Origin: Chitinophaga flava | Lineage (GTDB): Bacteria; Bacteroidota; Bacteroidia; Chitinophagales; Chitinophagaceae | Reading direction: 5' to 3' | NCBI RefSeq assembly: GCF_003308995.1 | Contig: NZ_QFFJ01000002.1 | Span: forward strand, 496,001 to 560,000 | Length of the DNA stretch: 64,000 nucleotides | In this document: positions 9,395 through 18,942 of the stretch, piece after piece | Layout: every line of letters begins with the position of its first letter | How positions within the stretch are numbered: the stretch's first letter is position 1 | Position numbers and translations under genes: made by a program | The notes under the pieces: model-generated | Database searches by the model: none | Seen by the model: only the letters and a program-made list of their open reading frames with translations | Told to the model about the DNA's origin: nothing

Positions 9395-9994
9395 ATGAAT
9401 AAAACAGATGCTGAATTGGTATTACGGCTCCGTAACAGCGACGTGAGCGCTTTTGACAGCTTATATACAAGTTATCATCAGGCCGTATACCGGAATATCC
9501 TCAAACTTGTGAAAGATGTTGCAGTAGCAGAAGACATCTTGCAGGAAGTCTTTGCCAGGTTGTGGGAGAAGCGTCGGGAAATCCAGGCTGAGCAGTCGGT
9601 AGGTGGCTGGTTGTTTGTGATCAGTTTTAACCTCTCAGTCAGCTGGATGCGTAAAAAACTGAAAGAACAGGCTTTACATAAAAATCTGCTTGACCTGGGA
9701 CCGGAAGACCAGCTTATGCTGGACCGTAAAAATATGGACGAAGAGCAGTATAACCTCCTCGAACAGGCGATTGCACAATTATCTCCCAAAAAAAGGACTA
9801 TTGTTACCCGTTGTAAGCTGGAAGGCAAAACCTATGATGAAGTAGCCAGTGAACTCAATATCTCCCGAAATACCGTTAAAGAACATCTGTCTGCAGCCAT
9901 GATTAAACTCAACGACTACATACTTCGCAATGGTGACCACAAATACATTGTCCTCTTTCTCTTTTTTTTCACACATCACAATTCTTCCAACTAA
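9395..9994 (+). CDS. ECF RNA polymerase sigma factor (FecI-like, Bacteroidetes sigma-70 family)
   Basis: 199-residue sigma factor. Region 2 spans about residues 10-90 (LYTSYHQAVYRNILKLV, then AEDILQEVFARLWEKR). Region 4 spans about 125-180 with the helix-turn-helix YDEVASELNISRNTVKEHL. There is no signal or membrane segment, although the extreme C-terminus is hydrophobic (YIVLFLFFF), which is odd for the family. The next gene is a FecR anti-sigma and then an STN-type SusC, the standard cell-surface signalling arrangement: substrate binding to SusC is relayed by FecR to release this factor, which transcribes the SusCD genes. Regulatory wiring is inferred from gene order. Confidence 0.92.
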   Translation: MNKTDAELVLRLRNSDVSAFDSLYTSYHQAVYRNILKLVKDVAVAEDILQEVFARLWEKRREIQAEQSVGGWLFVISFNLSVSWMRKKLKEQALHKNLLDLGPEDQLMLDRKNMDEEQYNLLEQAIAQLSPKKRTIVTRCKLEGKTYDEVASELNISRNTVKEHLSAAMIKLNDYILRNGDHKYIVLFLFFFTHHNSSN

Positions 9995-10101
9995 TAAATA
10001 TCTACATGAAATGAATTAGAATAAAAAAAATATGTTTTTTCTCCGGAAATCACCCCCCCACATTTTATCAACCTGCGTATTTAAATTAAACCGTCACGAT
10101 A

Positions 10102-11100
10102 GTGCACAACAGAAAGGAATACCTCAGACAACTGCTACATACGGAGAACTGGTCTGCCGCAGAGCAGGAATGGATGCTACAGTACCTGGATGAAAACGAT
10201 CTGTCTGACCTTGAAGTAGTAGCAAGAGAATATTATCAGGCGGAAGGCCCTGAAGTAAAAAATCTGCTGGACGAACGGTTGTCGGCACTGCTGCTGAAAA
10301 AAATTCACCGCCGTGCTGGTATTACCCAACCAGGTATTTTTACGCTGTACGGAAGAAAAATCGCCGCCGCAGCTGCAATAATCCTGGTAGCCGGTGCCTC
10401 CTGGTACCTGGTGATACAGCAACAGGTAAAACAACTCGTGACAAACAGCGGTAACGCCCGGAAAACAGTGACATTGCCCGACGGCTCTGTAGTATACCTG
10501 GAAAAAAGTTCCAGTATCACCTATGCGGAAAATTTTGGAAAAAAAAACAGGACCCTGCAGCTCAATGGAGAAGCCTTCTTTGAAGTAAGCCAGGACAGCC
10601 ATCACCCGTTCATCATTTCTTCTGCATTGATCAATACCACCGTACTCGGAACTTCCTTTAATATGGAAGCCCGTAACAGGGAAGTTGCCAAGGTAGTAGT
10701 TGTGTCCGGGATGGTACAGGTAAATACCAATGAAGGCGGAACAAACAGTCACAAACCGCTGGTACTCAGTGCCAACAAAAGCGCGGTATATCACCCCGCC
10801 TCCAAAGGACTGCAGCTGGCAGATGCAACAGACGATGCCCGTTTTTTCACCCAAAAACAAAACGGAAAATTCGTCTACAAAGGACAAGCCCTGACTATGG
10901 TGCTCAACGACCTGCAACGGTTCTATAATGTACCGCTCAGGTCCGAAAAAAAGCTGGAACAGTGTAACTTTTACGGGGACTTTAATACTGCAGATGACCT
11001 GCAACAAGCTTTAACATTAATTGCCGTGACCTTGAATGCCAAGATTAGAAAAGATGCTAACGGAAACGGGTATATGATAGTAGATGGCAATTGCCGATAA
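10102..11100 (+). CDS. FecR family anti-sigma factor
   Basis: 332-residue inner-membrane anti-sigma factor. The N-terminal ~85 residues are cytoplasmic and would bind the sigma factor. One membrane segment follows at about 90-108 (AAAAAIILVAGASWYLVI), then a periplasmic FecR domain (TLPDGSVVYLEKSSSITY, LNGEAFFEV, VLGTSFNM) and a C-terminal DUF4974-like domain (about 255-330) expected to contact the STN domain of the transporter. The start is GTG at 10102; no ATG lies nearby in frame. It is separated from the sigma gene by 107 bases. Confidence 0.92.
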   Translation: MHNRKEYLRQLLHTENWSAAEQEWMLQYLDENDLSDLEVVAREYYQAEGPEVKNLLDERLSALLLKKIHRRAGITQPGIFTLYGRKIAAAAAIILVAGASWYLVIQQQVKQLVTNSGNARKTVTLPDGSVVYLEKSSSITYAENFGKKNRTLQLNGEAFFEVSQDSHHPFIISSALINTTVLGTSFNMEARNREVAKVVVVSGMVQVNTNEGGTNSHKPLVLSANKSAVYHPASKGLQLADATDDARFFTQKQNGKFVYKGQALTMVLNDLQRFYNVPLRSEKKLEQCNFYGDFNTADDLQQALTLIAVTLNAKIRKDANGNGYMIVDGNCR

Positions 11101-11486
11101 TAACCAATTAAAGATAACCGTTAACCAAAATCATAGACAAGATGAAATACTTGTTTTGTTGTAGCAATTAACCTGACTTATAGAAATAATAAGTGTATTG
11201 CTGGTAAGCTATCCTGTTAACTTTTAGCCCGGAAATGATTCTCATCCCTGGTTATCTGCCTTGATGGAATACGTCTGTATTCTTTCAACAGGGCATCCTA
11301 TTGCCAATACATTCCCATAAACTTTTTCATTTCACAACCGAACTAAATCGCTATATGACACAGACTATACCTTGCTTATCAGGCTAATAATTGTCAATTA
11401 GACACTAATAATTATCACTGCACAGCAGAAGACCCTTTATTGCCCGGCTTCGCCAAATGACCGGATAGGGATTCCTATTGCCCGGA
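11101..11486. other. Intergenic region upstream of the STN-type SusC gene
   Basis: 386 bases without a plausible gene. This is where the cognate ECF sigma factor would be expected to act. AT-rich direct repeats (TAATAATT) occur near 11385-11415. The last 50 bases contain a direct repeat and a hairpin, listed separately. No intrinsic terminator is evident after fecR. Confidence 0.5.
11438..11485 (+). promoter_or_regulatory. Direct repeat and hairpin at the SusC start
   Basis: TATTGCCCGG occurs at 11438-11447 and again at 11476-11485, 38 bases apart. Between them ATAGG (11465-11469) can pair with CCTAT (11474-11478), flanked by CCGG on both sides. The structure ends one base before the ATG at 11487, so it could affect initiation. 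This is a structural observation, not a recognised element. Confidence 0.3.
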
Positions 11487-14400
11487 ATGAACAAACATTT
11501 ATTTATTATGCTTAGAAAGACCCGACACTACACACTTTTTATAACATTGTTCCTGTCTATACTACATATACAGGCACAAGCTGTGGACCTTCAGGATGCA
11601 CTGGATAAAAAAATAACCTTACATCTGCACGATGTAATACTGAAAGATGCACTGGAAAAAATCAGTAACCTCGCCGAGGTGTCTTTTGTATATGTTGGCA
11701 GCGAAGTGCTCAATGCCAATAAAATCAGCATCTCCGCCCGCAACGAAAAAGTAGGGGACCTGCTGAATAAAATACTGACACCTTATGCGTTGTCCTATAG
11801 CGTCATCTACGACCGCATCGTGATCAAACATGATGCTGCCAAAAAGATGGCATCCCTTACCGTCAGTACTCCGAGGCAGGTCACCCCCCGGCTTACAGAC
11901 ATCAAAGGCATTGTGACTTCCGAGAAAAAAGAACCGCTGCCAGGTGTAACCATCCTGGTGAAAGGATCCGGAAGAGGCACTACTACCAACGCCAAAGGTG
12001 AATTTGAAATCAAAAAAGTGGCCAGCGATGCCATCCTGGTTTTTAACTTCACCGGCTACAAAATGGAAGAAGTGCACTCCAGCGAATTTAAAAGCGGTGC
12101 GCTTACCATTATCCTCAAAGAAAAACCAACCCGCCTGCAGGAAGTGGTGGTGACCGGTTTTCAAAGTATAGACAAAAGCAAGTTCTCGGGTGCTGCCACC
12201 AGACTCAAAGGCGAAGACGTGAAAATCGACGGCATCACGGATGTAAGCCGTATGCTCGAAGGACGTGTGGCCGGAGTGGCCGTACAAAACGTGTCCGGCA
12301 CCTTCGGTACCGCGCCCAAAGTAAGGGTCCGCGGAGCTACCTCCATCAACGGTGACAACAAACCGCTATGGGTAGTGGACGGAGTTGTTCTCGAAGATGT
12401 GGTGAATATCTCCAACGATCAGCTGTCCAGCGGAGACCCAACTACTTTGCTGGGCTCCGCCGTGGCCGGCCTCAATGCCAACGATATCGAGAGTTTCGAT
12501 ATCCTCAAGGATGCCGCCGCCACCGCCCTCTACGGCGCCCGCGCCATGAACGGCGTAGTAGTGATCACCACCCGTAAAGGCCGCGCCGGAAAACCAGTCA
12601 TCGCCTACAGCGGCAACTTCAGCACTCAGCTGAAACCCACCTACAAAAACTTCAACATCATGAACTCCGGCCAGCAGATGTCTGTGCTGGCTGAACTCGA
12701 ACGTAAAGGCATACTCACTTCGGATATCCTTTCCCGTGGTGACATCGGCGTATTCGGAAAATTATACGAACAGCTGGACGCCAACAAAGACGGCGACTTC
12801 CCGCTACGCAATGATCCCGCTGCCATGAAAGCATTCCTGCTGCGTTATGCCAATGCCAATACCGACTGGTTTGGACTCCTGTTCCGCAACAACTTCGTAC
12901 AGGAACATTCTTTAAGTATCTCCTCCGGTACCGATAAATCACAATCTTACTTCTCTACCAGCTTCTACAGCGACAACGGCTGGACACTGGCAGATAAAGT
13001 AAATCGTTATACACTCAACTATCGCAATACTTACAAGTTCTCCGACAGGCTCTCTGCCGGCTTCTCTGCATTGGCTTCCGTACGCCAGCAGAAAGCTCCC
13101 GGCGCACTCACCCGCAGCAGCAACCCGGTAGAAGGACAGTACGACCGCGATTTTGATATCAACCCGTTCAGTTATTCCCTCAATACCAGCCGTACACTCA
13201 CCGCCTACGACGAGAACGGACACCTCGAATATTTCAGACGGAACTTCGCACCGTTTAACATCATCAACGAGCTGCGTAACAACTCCCTCAACCTGAACAT
13301 GATGGACCTCCGCCTGCAGGGCGATCTGGGCTGGAAGCTGACCCGCAACCTCCGTTATGAATTCACCGGCGCCATCCGCTACGTGAAATCATCCCGCGAA
13401 CACCAGATCACGGAAGAAGCCAATATGGCCAACGCTTACCGTGCTGCCGGCAACGCTACCATCGCCAGAAACAATAAGTTCCTCTACCGCAACCCCGACG
13501 ATCCCGATGCGCAGCCGGTTATCGTGCTGCCTGCCGGCGGTTTCTACAACCGCACGGAAGACCAGCTGATGAACTTCGACTTCCGTAACGGTCTCGTCTA
13601 TACGGACACATTTGCCAGAAAACATAATATCAACCTGTTAGTCGGTCAGCAAGTAAAATATGCCGACCGGCAAAGTGCTTCCAATACAGGTTATGGTTAT
13701 CAGTACGACAACGGTGGTACACCCTTCGTAGACTATCGTATCCTGAAACAAACCATTGAAAGCAATTTCCCTTATTACAACATGGGCCGTGACTATGACC
13801 GCTTTGCGGCTTTTTATGCTTCCGGCACCTATGCTTTCAATAATAAATACAACCTCACCGCTACCGGTCGTTATGATGGTTCCAACAGACTGGGACAGTC
13901 ACGCAAAGCCCGCTGGCTCCCCACCTGGAGCGTTGCCGGTTCCTGGAACATAGAGCAGGAGCGTTTCATGCAAAAAGCAGCCTGGCTCAACTACCTCACC
14001 CTCCGTGCCAGCTATGGCCTCACCGCCAGTATGGGCCCGGCTACCAACTCCAACATCGTATATCAGACCATCAACACCAGAAGGCCACACCTCAATGAAG
14101 TGGAGTCTGTGATAAGCCTCTCACATCTGCAGAATGACGACCTCACCTGGGAAAAACTGTACACCACCAACCTGGGACTGGACGGCGGATTTTTTAACAA
14201 CCGGGTCAACTTCTCCCTCGATCTCTATACCCGTAAAAGTTTCGACCTGATCAGCATTATCAAAACATCCGGCATCGGTGGTGAAATGTACAAAGCAGCC
14301 AACTATGCTGATATGACTTCCAAAGGGCTGGAGCTGCTGGTAGGTGGTGATGTGGTGCGCAAAAAGGACTGGGGCTGGAAAGCCAATGTCACCTTCGGTT

Positions 14401-15149
14401 ACAATACTAACAAAATCACCAATGCTAAAAATATTCCGGCCATCTTCGACCTGGTAGTGGCAGAAGGCGGCAACAGGGAAGGATATCCGGTACACAGCCT
14501 CTTCTCTCTGCAGTATCAGGGCCTTTCTCCCAAAACCGGCGTGCCTTCTTTCATCAATCAGAATGGTGAGGTAAGTCCGGATGTAAACCTGCAGGACCTC
14601 AAAACAGGCCACCTTGTATACGAAGGAGCGGTAGACCCGCCGATAACCGGTGGTTTTTCCAATACCTTCCGCTACAAAGGACTGTCACTTAATATCTTCT
14701 TTACCTATCAATGGGGCAATAAAATCCGCCTCTATCCTGCGTTTAAGACAGCTTACTCCGACCTGGACGCAATGCCTAAAGAGTTTTATGACCGCTGGGT
14801 AATGCCGGGCGATCAACAGACCACCCGTGTTCCTTCTATTCTGGATGCTTATGAGCAGACACTGATCCGGGGCGCCTATCCTTACAATAACTACAACTAT
14901 TCTACGGAAAGGGTGGCCAAAGGAGATTTTGTGCGGTTGAAAACCGTGTCCCTGACCTATCAGCTGCCGTCTTCTCTGATCCGCCACATCGGCTTCAGCA
15001 ATGTGGCGGTCAGCGGCGCTGCCATCAATCCATGGCTCATCTATGCGGATAAAAAACTCCAGGGCCAGGACCCTGAGTTCTTCAACTCCGGTGGTGTGGC
15101 ACAGCCAATCCAGAAACAATTCACCTTGTCAATCAAAGTTGGTATCTAA
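11487..15149 (+). CDS. SusC/RagA TonB-dependent transporter with N-terminal STN signalling domain
   Basis: 1220-residue outer-membrane transducer/importer. Order: signal peptide (about 1-31, ILHIQAQA), STN (secretin/TonB short N-terminal) domain about 40-110 (ITLHLHDVILKDALEKIS), carboxypeptidase-like domain about 130-215 (GTTTNAKGEFEIKK), plug about 220-350 (KDAAATALYGARAMNGVVVI), and barrel to the C-terminal FTLSIKVGI. The STN domain and the upstream sigma/FecR pair imply transmembrane induction. I chose ATG 11487; a TTG three codons upstream is in frame but less likely, and an internal ATG at 11508 is also possible. Confidence 0.94.
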   Translation: MNKHLFIMLRKTRHYTLFITLFLSILHIQAQAVDLQDALDKKITLHLHDVILKDALEKISNLAEVSFVYVGSEVLNANKISISARNEKVGDLLNKILTPYALSYSVIYDRIVIKHDAAKKMASLTVSTPRQVTPRLTDIKGIVTSEKKEPLPGVTILVKGSGRGTTTNAKGEFEIKKVASDAILVFNFTGYKMEEVHSSEFKSGALTIILKEKPTRLQEVVVTGFQSIDKSKFSGAATRLKGEDVKIDGITDVSRMLEGRVAGVAVQNVSGTFGTAPKVRVRGATSINGDNKPLWVVDGVVLEDVVNISNDQLSSGDPTTLLGSAVAGLNANDIESFDILKDAAATALYGARAMNGVVVITTRKGRAGKPVIAYSGNFSTQLKPTYKNFNIMNSGQQMSVLAELERKGILTSDILSRGDIGVFGKLYEQLDANKDGDFPLRNDPAAMKAFLLRYANANTDWFGLLFRNNFVQEHSLSISSGTDKSQSYFSTSFYSDNGWTLADKVNRYTLNYRNTYKFSDRLSAGFSALASVRQQKAPGALTRSSNPVEGQYDRDFDINPFSYSLNTSRTLTAYDENGHLEYFRRNFAPFNIINELRNNSLNLNMMDLRLQGDLGWKLTRNLRYEFTGAIRYVKSSREHQITEEANMANAYRAAGNATIARNNKFLYRNPDDPDAQPVIVLPAGGFYNRTEDQLMNFDFRNGLVYTDTFARKHNINLLVGQQVKYADRQSASNTGYGYQYDNGGTPFVDYRILKQTIESNFPYYNMGRDYDRFAAFYASGTYAFNNKYNLTATGRYDGSNRLGQSRKARWLPTWSVAGSWNIEQERFMQKAAWLNYLTLRASYGLTASMGPATNSNIVYQTINTRRPHLNEVESVISLSHLQNDDLTWEKLYTTNLGLDGGFFNNRVNFSLDLYTRKSFDLISIIKTSGIGGEMYKAANYADMTSKGLELLVGGDVVRKKDWGWKANVTFGYNTNKITNAKNIPAIFDLVVAEGGNREGYPVHSLFSLQYQGLSPKTGVPSFINQNGEVSPDVNLQDLKTGHLVYEGAVDPPITGGFSNTFRYKGLSLNIFFTYQWGNKIRLYPAFKTAYSDLDAMPKEFYDRWVMPGDQQTTRVPSILDAYEQTLIRGAYPYNNYNYSTERVAKGDFVRLKTVSLTYQLPSSLIRHIGFSNVAVSGAAINPWLIYADKKLQGQDPEFFNSGGVAQPIQKQFTLSIKVGI

Positions 15150-15159
15150 AAACGCACTT

Positions 15160-16647
15160 ATGGAACTGAGATATATAACCTGTACGCATAAACGATTTAT
15201 TAAACCGCTGGCGATGGCCATGCTGACCATGGGCCTGCTCACCCTGAGCAGCTGCCGTAAATACCTGGAACAGGTGCCTGATAGCACCTGGACAGACCTC
15301 AGCACACCCGCCAAGGTATCCAAACTACTGGGTACTGCCTATCCGCAGTCTTCCTACATCGCCATGTGCGAAGCCATGTCTGATAACGTGGCCGATAAAG
15401 GTGCCGGCGTGATCAGCCGTCCTAACCAGGACGCCTATCTGTTCAAGGATATACAATCTATTGAGCAGGATTCTCCTGAGGCTTACTGGACGGCCTGCTA
15501 CAAAGCAATCGCTGCTGCCAACCAGGCGCTGGAAGCCTGCGGTAAAGCTGCAGACCCGAAAGAATATACGGCCCAGCGCGGAGAAGCACTGGTGGCCAGA
15601 GCCTACGCCCACTTTATGTTGGTGAATATTTTTTCAGAGATGTATGATGAAGCCACAGCAGCAGCTGCACCAGGTATTCCTTACGTGACCGCACCGGAAA
15701 CAGTAGTCATCAAACAATATGAACGTAAGACAGTAGCCTATGTATACGATATGATAGAGAAAGACCTGCTGGAAGGGCTGCCACTGATCAGCGACGAAGG
15801 CTACAGTGTACCACGTTATCATTTTAACCGCAGCGCTGCCTTTGCCTTTGCCACCCGCTTTTATCTCTTCAAAAAAGATTATGCTAAAGTGGTGGAATTT
15901 GCTGACCAGGCTTTTGCCAGCAATGATGTTGCCAGCAATATGCGTGGCTGGAATAGCAACTACAGCAGTATGTCACCGGACCAGCTCTTCGATCTCTATG
16001 CCAATGCCAAGGAGAACGCCAACCTGCTGCTCGTGGAAACACAATCCCTTTATGGTCGTTATGTTGGGCAATATCGTTATGACCTCGACTATGCCCATGA
16101 AGTGCAGATACTGGGGTATAATGTGACTGGTGGCCGCTGGGCTTATCCGGTATACTACACCGGCTCACAGAATTATTTCGTGCCCAAGCTCTCTGAATAC
16201 TTTGTGAAATCCTCTGTCAACGCTACTATCGGAGAGCCCTATGTGATGGTGCCATTGTTTACTACAGAAGAAGTGTTGTTTAATCGCGCAGAAGCCAATA
16301 CGCACCTGGGCAAAACAGCTGCCGCGCTGAAAGACCTGAACCTCTTTGCCAGCAAACGGATACGCAACTATAGCCCGGCTGCACATACCATTACCACAGC
16401 CTCTATCCGCAGTTTCTACGGCATTGCCAGTGAAAAGGACGGCCTGATACATACTATCCTGGATTTCAAACGGGCAGAATACCTGCAGGAAGGTATGCGC
16501 TGGTTTGATCTGCAACGCTATAAAATGACCGTAGTACACACTACCCGGGAAGGGGAGGTGCTGGAACTGAAAGCCGGCGATAAACGCTGCGTATTCCAGA
16601 TACCGCAGTCTGCCACCTCTTCCGGCATCGAATTAAACCCTAGATAA
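15160..16647 (+). CDS. RagB/SusD family lipoprotein
   Basis: 495-residue SusD-type binding lipoprotein, shorter than the first one. The ATG at 15160 follows the SusC stop by 10 bases and is followed by a signal with lipobox LSSC and the SusD opening CRKYLEQVPDSTW. The helical repeat core and the C-terminal signature FKRAEYLQEGMRWFDLQRYK are present. It is co-transcribed with SusC and the metallohydrolase. In families of this arrangement the cargo may be peptide or glycan; the sequence does not say which. Confidence 0.92.
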   Translation: MELRYITCTHKRFIKPLAMAMLTMGLLTLSSCRKYLEQVPDSTWTDLSTPAKVSKLLGTAYPQSSYIAMCEAMSDNVADKGAGVISRPNQDAYLFKDIQSIEQDSPEAYWTACYKAIAAANQALEACGKAADPKEYTAQRGEALVARAYAHFMLVNIFSEMYDEATAAAAPGIPYVTAPETVVIKQYERKTVAYVYDMIEKDLLEGLPLISDEGYSVPRYHFNRSAAFAFATRFYLFKKDYAKVVEFADQAFASNDVASNMRGWNSNYSSMSPDQLFDLYANAKENANLLLVETQSLYGRYVGQYRYDLDYAHEVQILGYNVTGGRWAYPVYYTGSQNYFVPKLSEYFVKSSVNATIGEPYVMVPLFTTEEVLFNRAEANTHLGKTAAALKDLNLFASKRIRNYSPAAHTITTASIRSFYGIASEKDGLIHTILDFKRAEYLQEGMRWFDLQRYKMTVVHTTREGEVLELKAGDKRCVFQIPQSATSSGIELNPR

Positions 16648-16676
16648 TATCATTCGAAATATCAAAATCGCTGTAT

Positions 16677-17576
16677 ATGAAAGTTTTTTTGCTCGCTATG
16701 TCTCTTTTTCTGCTCGTGTCCTGCAGCAAGAAAGATGATCTGGGTAAGGTAGAAGATATTCCTGGTCTGGGCGGCGATACCTGGGTGAAAGGCCCGCTGG
16801 ACCGTTGGTTGTATGATACCCTTACCATTCCTTACAACATCGCCGTAAAATATAAATGGGACCAGTTCGAATTTGAACTGAATAAAACGTTGGTGCCTCC
16901 CCGTGAGGAAAAGGTGATCCCGGTAATGAGTGCCATTAAAAAGGTATGGATGAACACTTACATCGCAGAAGCCGGTGATCTGTTCTTCCGCCGCTACTGT
17001 CCCAAATTCTTTATCCTCAGCGGAAGTGCCAGCTGGAACGAAAACGGAACCATCACACTGGGTACTGCCGAAGGTGGCCGCAAAGTGGTGCTTTACCTCG
17101 TCAATGATTTTATGACCAAAGATATGCCTGGTTATAAACCCTCCGATTCTGCCAATGTAAAACAGATGTTCCATGTAATAGAACACGAGTTCGGACATAT
17201 CCTTCACCAGACCGTGATGTATCCGGTAGAGTTCAAACGCGTGACTGCCGGACTTTATACGGCCAACTGGAATAACATCAATGATATGGCTGCACATCAG
17301 GATGGTTTTGTGACGCCTTATGCCATGTCAGGGTATGATGATGATTTTGTGGAGATGATATCCACGATGCTGGTAGAAGGAAGGGCCGGGTTTGACAAAA
17401 TCGTGAATAGCATTCCTCCCGGATTCAGTATCAACGGCACTTCCCAGGCAGACGCCATCGCCCGCCTCCGCAAAAAGGAATCTATTGTGGTGAGCTATTT
17501 CCAGACGGTATGGCATATCGATTTTTATAGCCTGCAAACCCGCACCAGGAAAGAAATTAACAAGCTTTTGTATTAA
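16677..17576 (+). CDS. Substrate import-associated zinc metallohydrolase lipoprotein (Peptidase Mx1-like)
   Basis: 299-residue lipoprotein (lipobox LVSC) with a gluzincin-type zinc motif H170-E-F-G-H174 preceded by VIE, and a downstream acidic segment DDDFVEMISTMLVEGRAGF that may supply further ligands. This matches the family of HExxH lipoproteins repeatedly encoded right after SusC/SusD pairs, for which a role in processing the imported substrate at the cell surface has been proposed. It starts 29 bases after SusD. Hydrolase activity is inferred from the motif. Confidence 0.87.
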   Translation: MKVFLLAMSLFLLVSCSKKDDLGKVEDIPGLGGDTWVKGPLDRWLYDTLTIPYNIAVKYKWDQFEFELNKTLVPPREEKVIPVMSAIKKVWMNTYIAEAGDLFFRRYCPKFFILSGSASWNENGTITLGTAEGGRKVVLYLVNDFMTKDMPGYKPSDSANVKQMFHVIEHEFGHILHQTVMYPVEFKRVTAGLYTANWNNINDMAAHQDGFVTPYAMSGYDDDFVEMISTMLVEGRAGFDKIVNSIPPGFSINGTSQADAIARLRKKESIVVSYFQTVWHIDFYSLQTRTRKEINKLLY

Positions 17577-17610
17577 AACTGTCACGCCGGCAACGTAGAA
17601 AAATATTGGT

Positions 17611-18900
17611 ATGAGAAAAAAACTTTTATGCTTACTGTTGGTCCTTACCGGAATATATTCCTGTAAGAAAGAAACAGATCCGCTGTTCGACAAGTCTCCT
17701 GATGAACGGATCAATGATACGATCCAGCGTTATCAGAGTATACTGACCCAGTCGCCCTATGGCTGGAAAGCCCTGGTATATCCAGGTGGTACACCTAAAT
17801 CGGTGTACAGTTTTTATTTCCGCTTTAATGATTCCAACCGGGTACAGATGTTCAGTGATTTTGACCCGTCCACCACAGCTACTATGAAGGAAAGCAGCTG
17901 GCGCCTTAAAGCCCTGCAGCAGCCAAGTCTGCTGTTTGATACCTATTCCTATCTCCATGTACTCTGTGATCCGGACGCTGGCCAGAATGGCGGCAACTAC
18001 GGAAAAGGTCTGGGATCTGATTTTGAATTTGCCATCAATGGCATGGCAGGCGATACCCTGCTGCTGACCGGCCGCTTCAACAAAAGCAAGGCTGTGTTGG
18101 TAAAAGCTACCCAACAGGACCAGAGCGATTATTATCAGCATCGTATCAACCGTAACATTGACAGTGTAAGCAGGATACTGACCTATTTCCGCAGACTGAC
18201 GACCAGTACCGGCAGATATGATGTGGAAGTAAACCCGCTGACACACCGGATCACTTTTACCTGGGTGAGCAACGGACAGGTAAAACAGATGACTACCGGT
18301 TACTACTACACGCCAGGCGGCATCGCACTTTCTCCTGCCCTTACAGATGGTACCACCACTATCAGCAGCCTCGATAATCTCACCTGGGATGGTGCTGCTG
18401 TAAAAGGCGCCGTTAACGGGCAGCCCGCCAGTATCAGCGAAACCGTGCGTCCTGTTGCCATAGATGGCACAGCACCCAAACGCTGGTATCAGTTTGCGGT
18501 TAATCAGCGCCGTTACTGGACTACGGGAACAGGCTTCCATGTAAATGGTGTGGACGATGCCTTTGGCATACGCTCACTGCCTGGTTTTATTGATGCTACC
18601 TACTGGCCTGAAGCGGGTTCTGGTATCGATGCCTTCGGGATTGTTGTTCCGGAAGATGGCCAATCCACACTTAGCTACGGTGTGCTATACAGTGCGCCCA
18701 CGTTTACCACTGATGGCCGTATCATCTTCAAAGACCTGGGACTTTTTGGTGATATGCCGGCAAACAATACGCCGGTGCTCAAAAGCCGCGCCCTGATGGC
18801 CGACCCGAATGGGTACTTCCTGGTACAGACCAGTGATGCTACCTATGATATGGTCAGCGCCAAAGACGGGAAATCGTGGATCTCCTGGGAGTTCAGATAA
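17611..18900 (+). CDS. DUF4302 domain-containing lipoprotein
   Basis: 429-residue lipoprotein (lipobox YSCKK near residue 18) beginning with the pattern DPLFDKSPDERINDTIQRYQ and SPYGWKALVYPGG, which I recognise as DUF4302, a family usually found beside the HExxH lipoprotein in SusCD loci. The rest is predominantly beta-strand. It lies 34 bases after the metallohydrolase gene. Function unknown; a surface-exposed accessory to the importer is the contextual guess. Confidence 0.82.
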   Translation: MRKKLLCLLLVLTGIYSCKKETDPLFDKSPDERINDTIQRYQSILTQSPYGWKALVYPGGTPKSVYSFYFRFNDSNRVQMFSDFDPSTTATMKESSWRLKALQQPSLLFDTYSYLHVLCDPDAGQNGGNYGKGLGSDFEFAINGMAGDTLLLTGRFNKSKAVLVKATQQDQSDYYQHRINRNIDSVSRILTYFRRLTTSTGRYDVEVNPLTHRITFTWVSNGQVKQMTTGYYYTPGGIALSPALTDGTTTISSLDNLTWDGAAVKGAVNGQPASISETVRPVAIDGTAPKRWYQFAVNQRRYWTTGTGFHVNGVDDAFGIRSLPGFIDATYWPEAGSGIDAFGIVVPEDGQSTLSYGVLYSAPTFTTDGRIIFKDLGLFGDMPANNTPVLKSRALMADPNGYFLVQTSDATYDMVSAKDGKSWISWEFR

Positions 18901-18942
18901 CCTTGTTAAACCCCTCTGAAAAATCAGCAAATAGTTTTTTAT

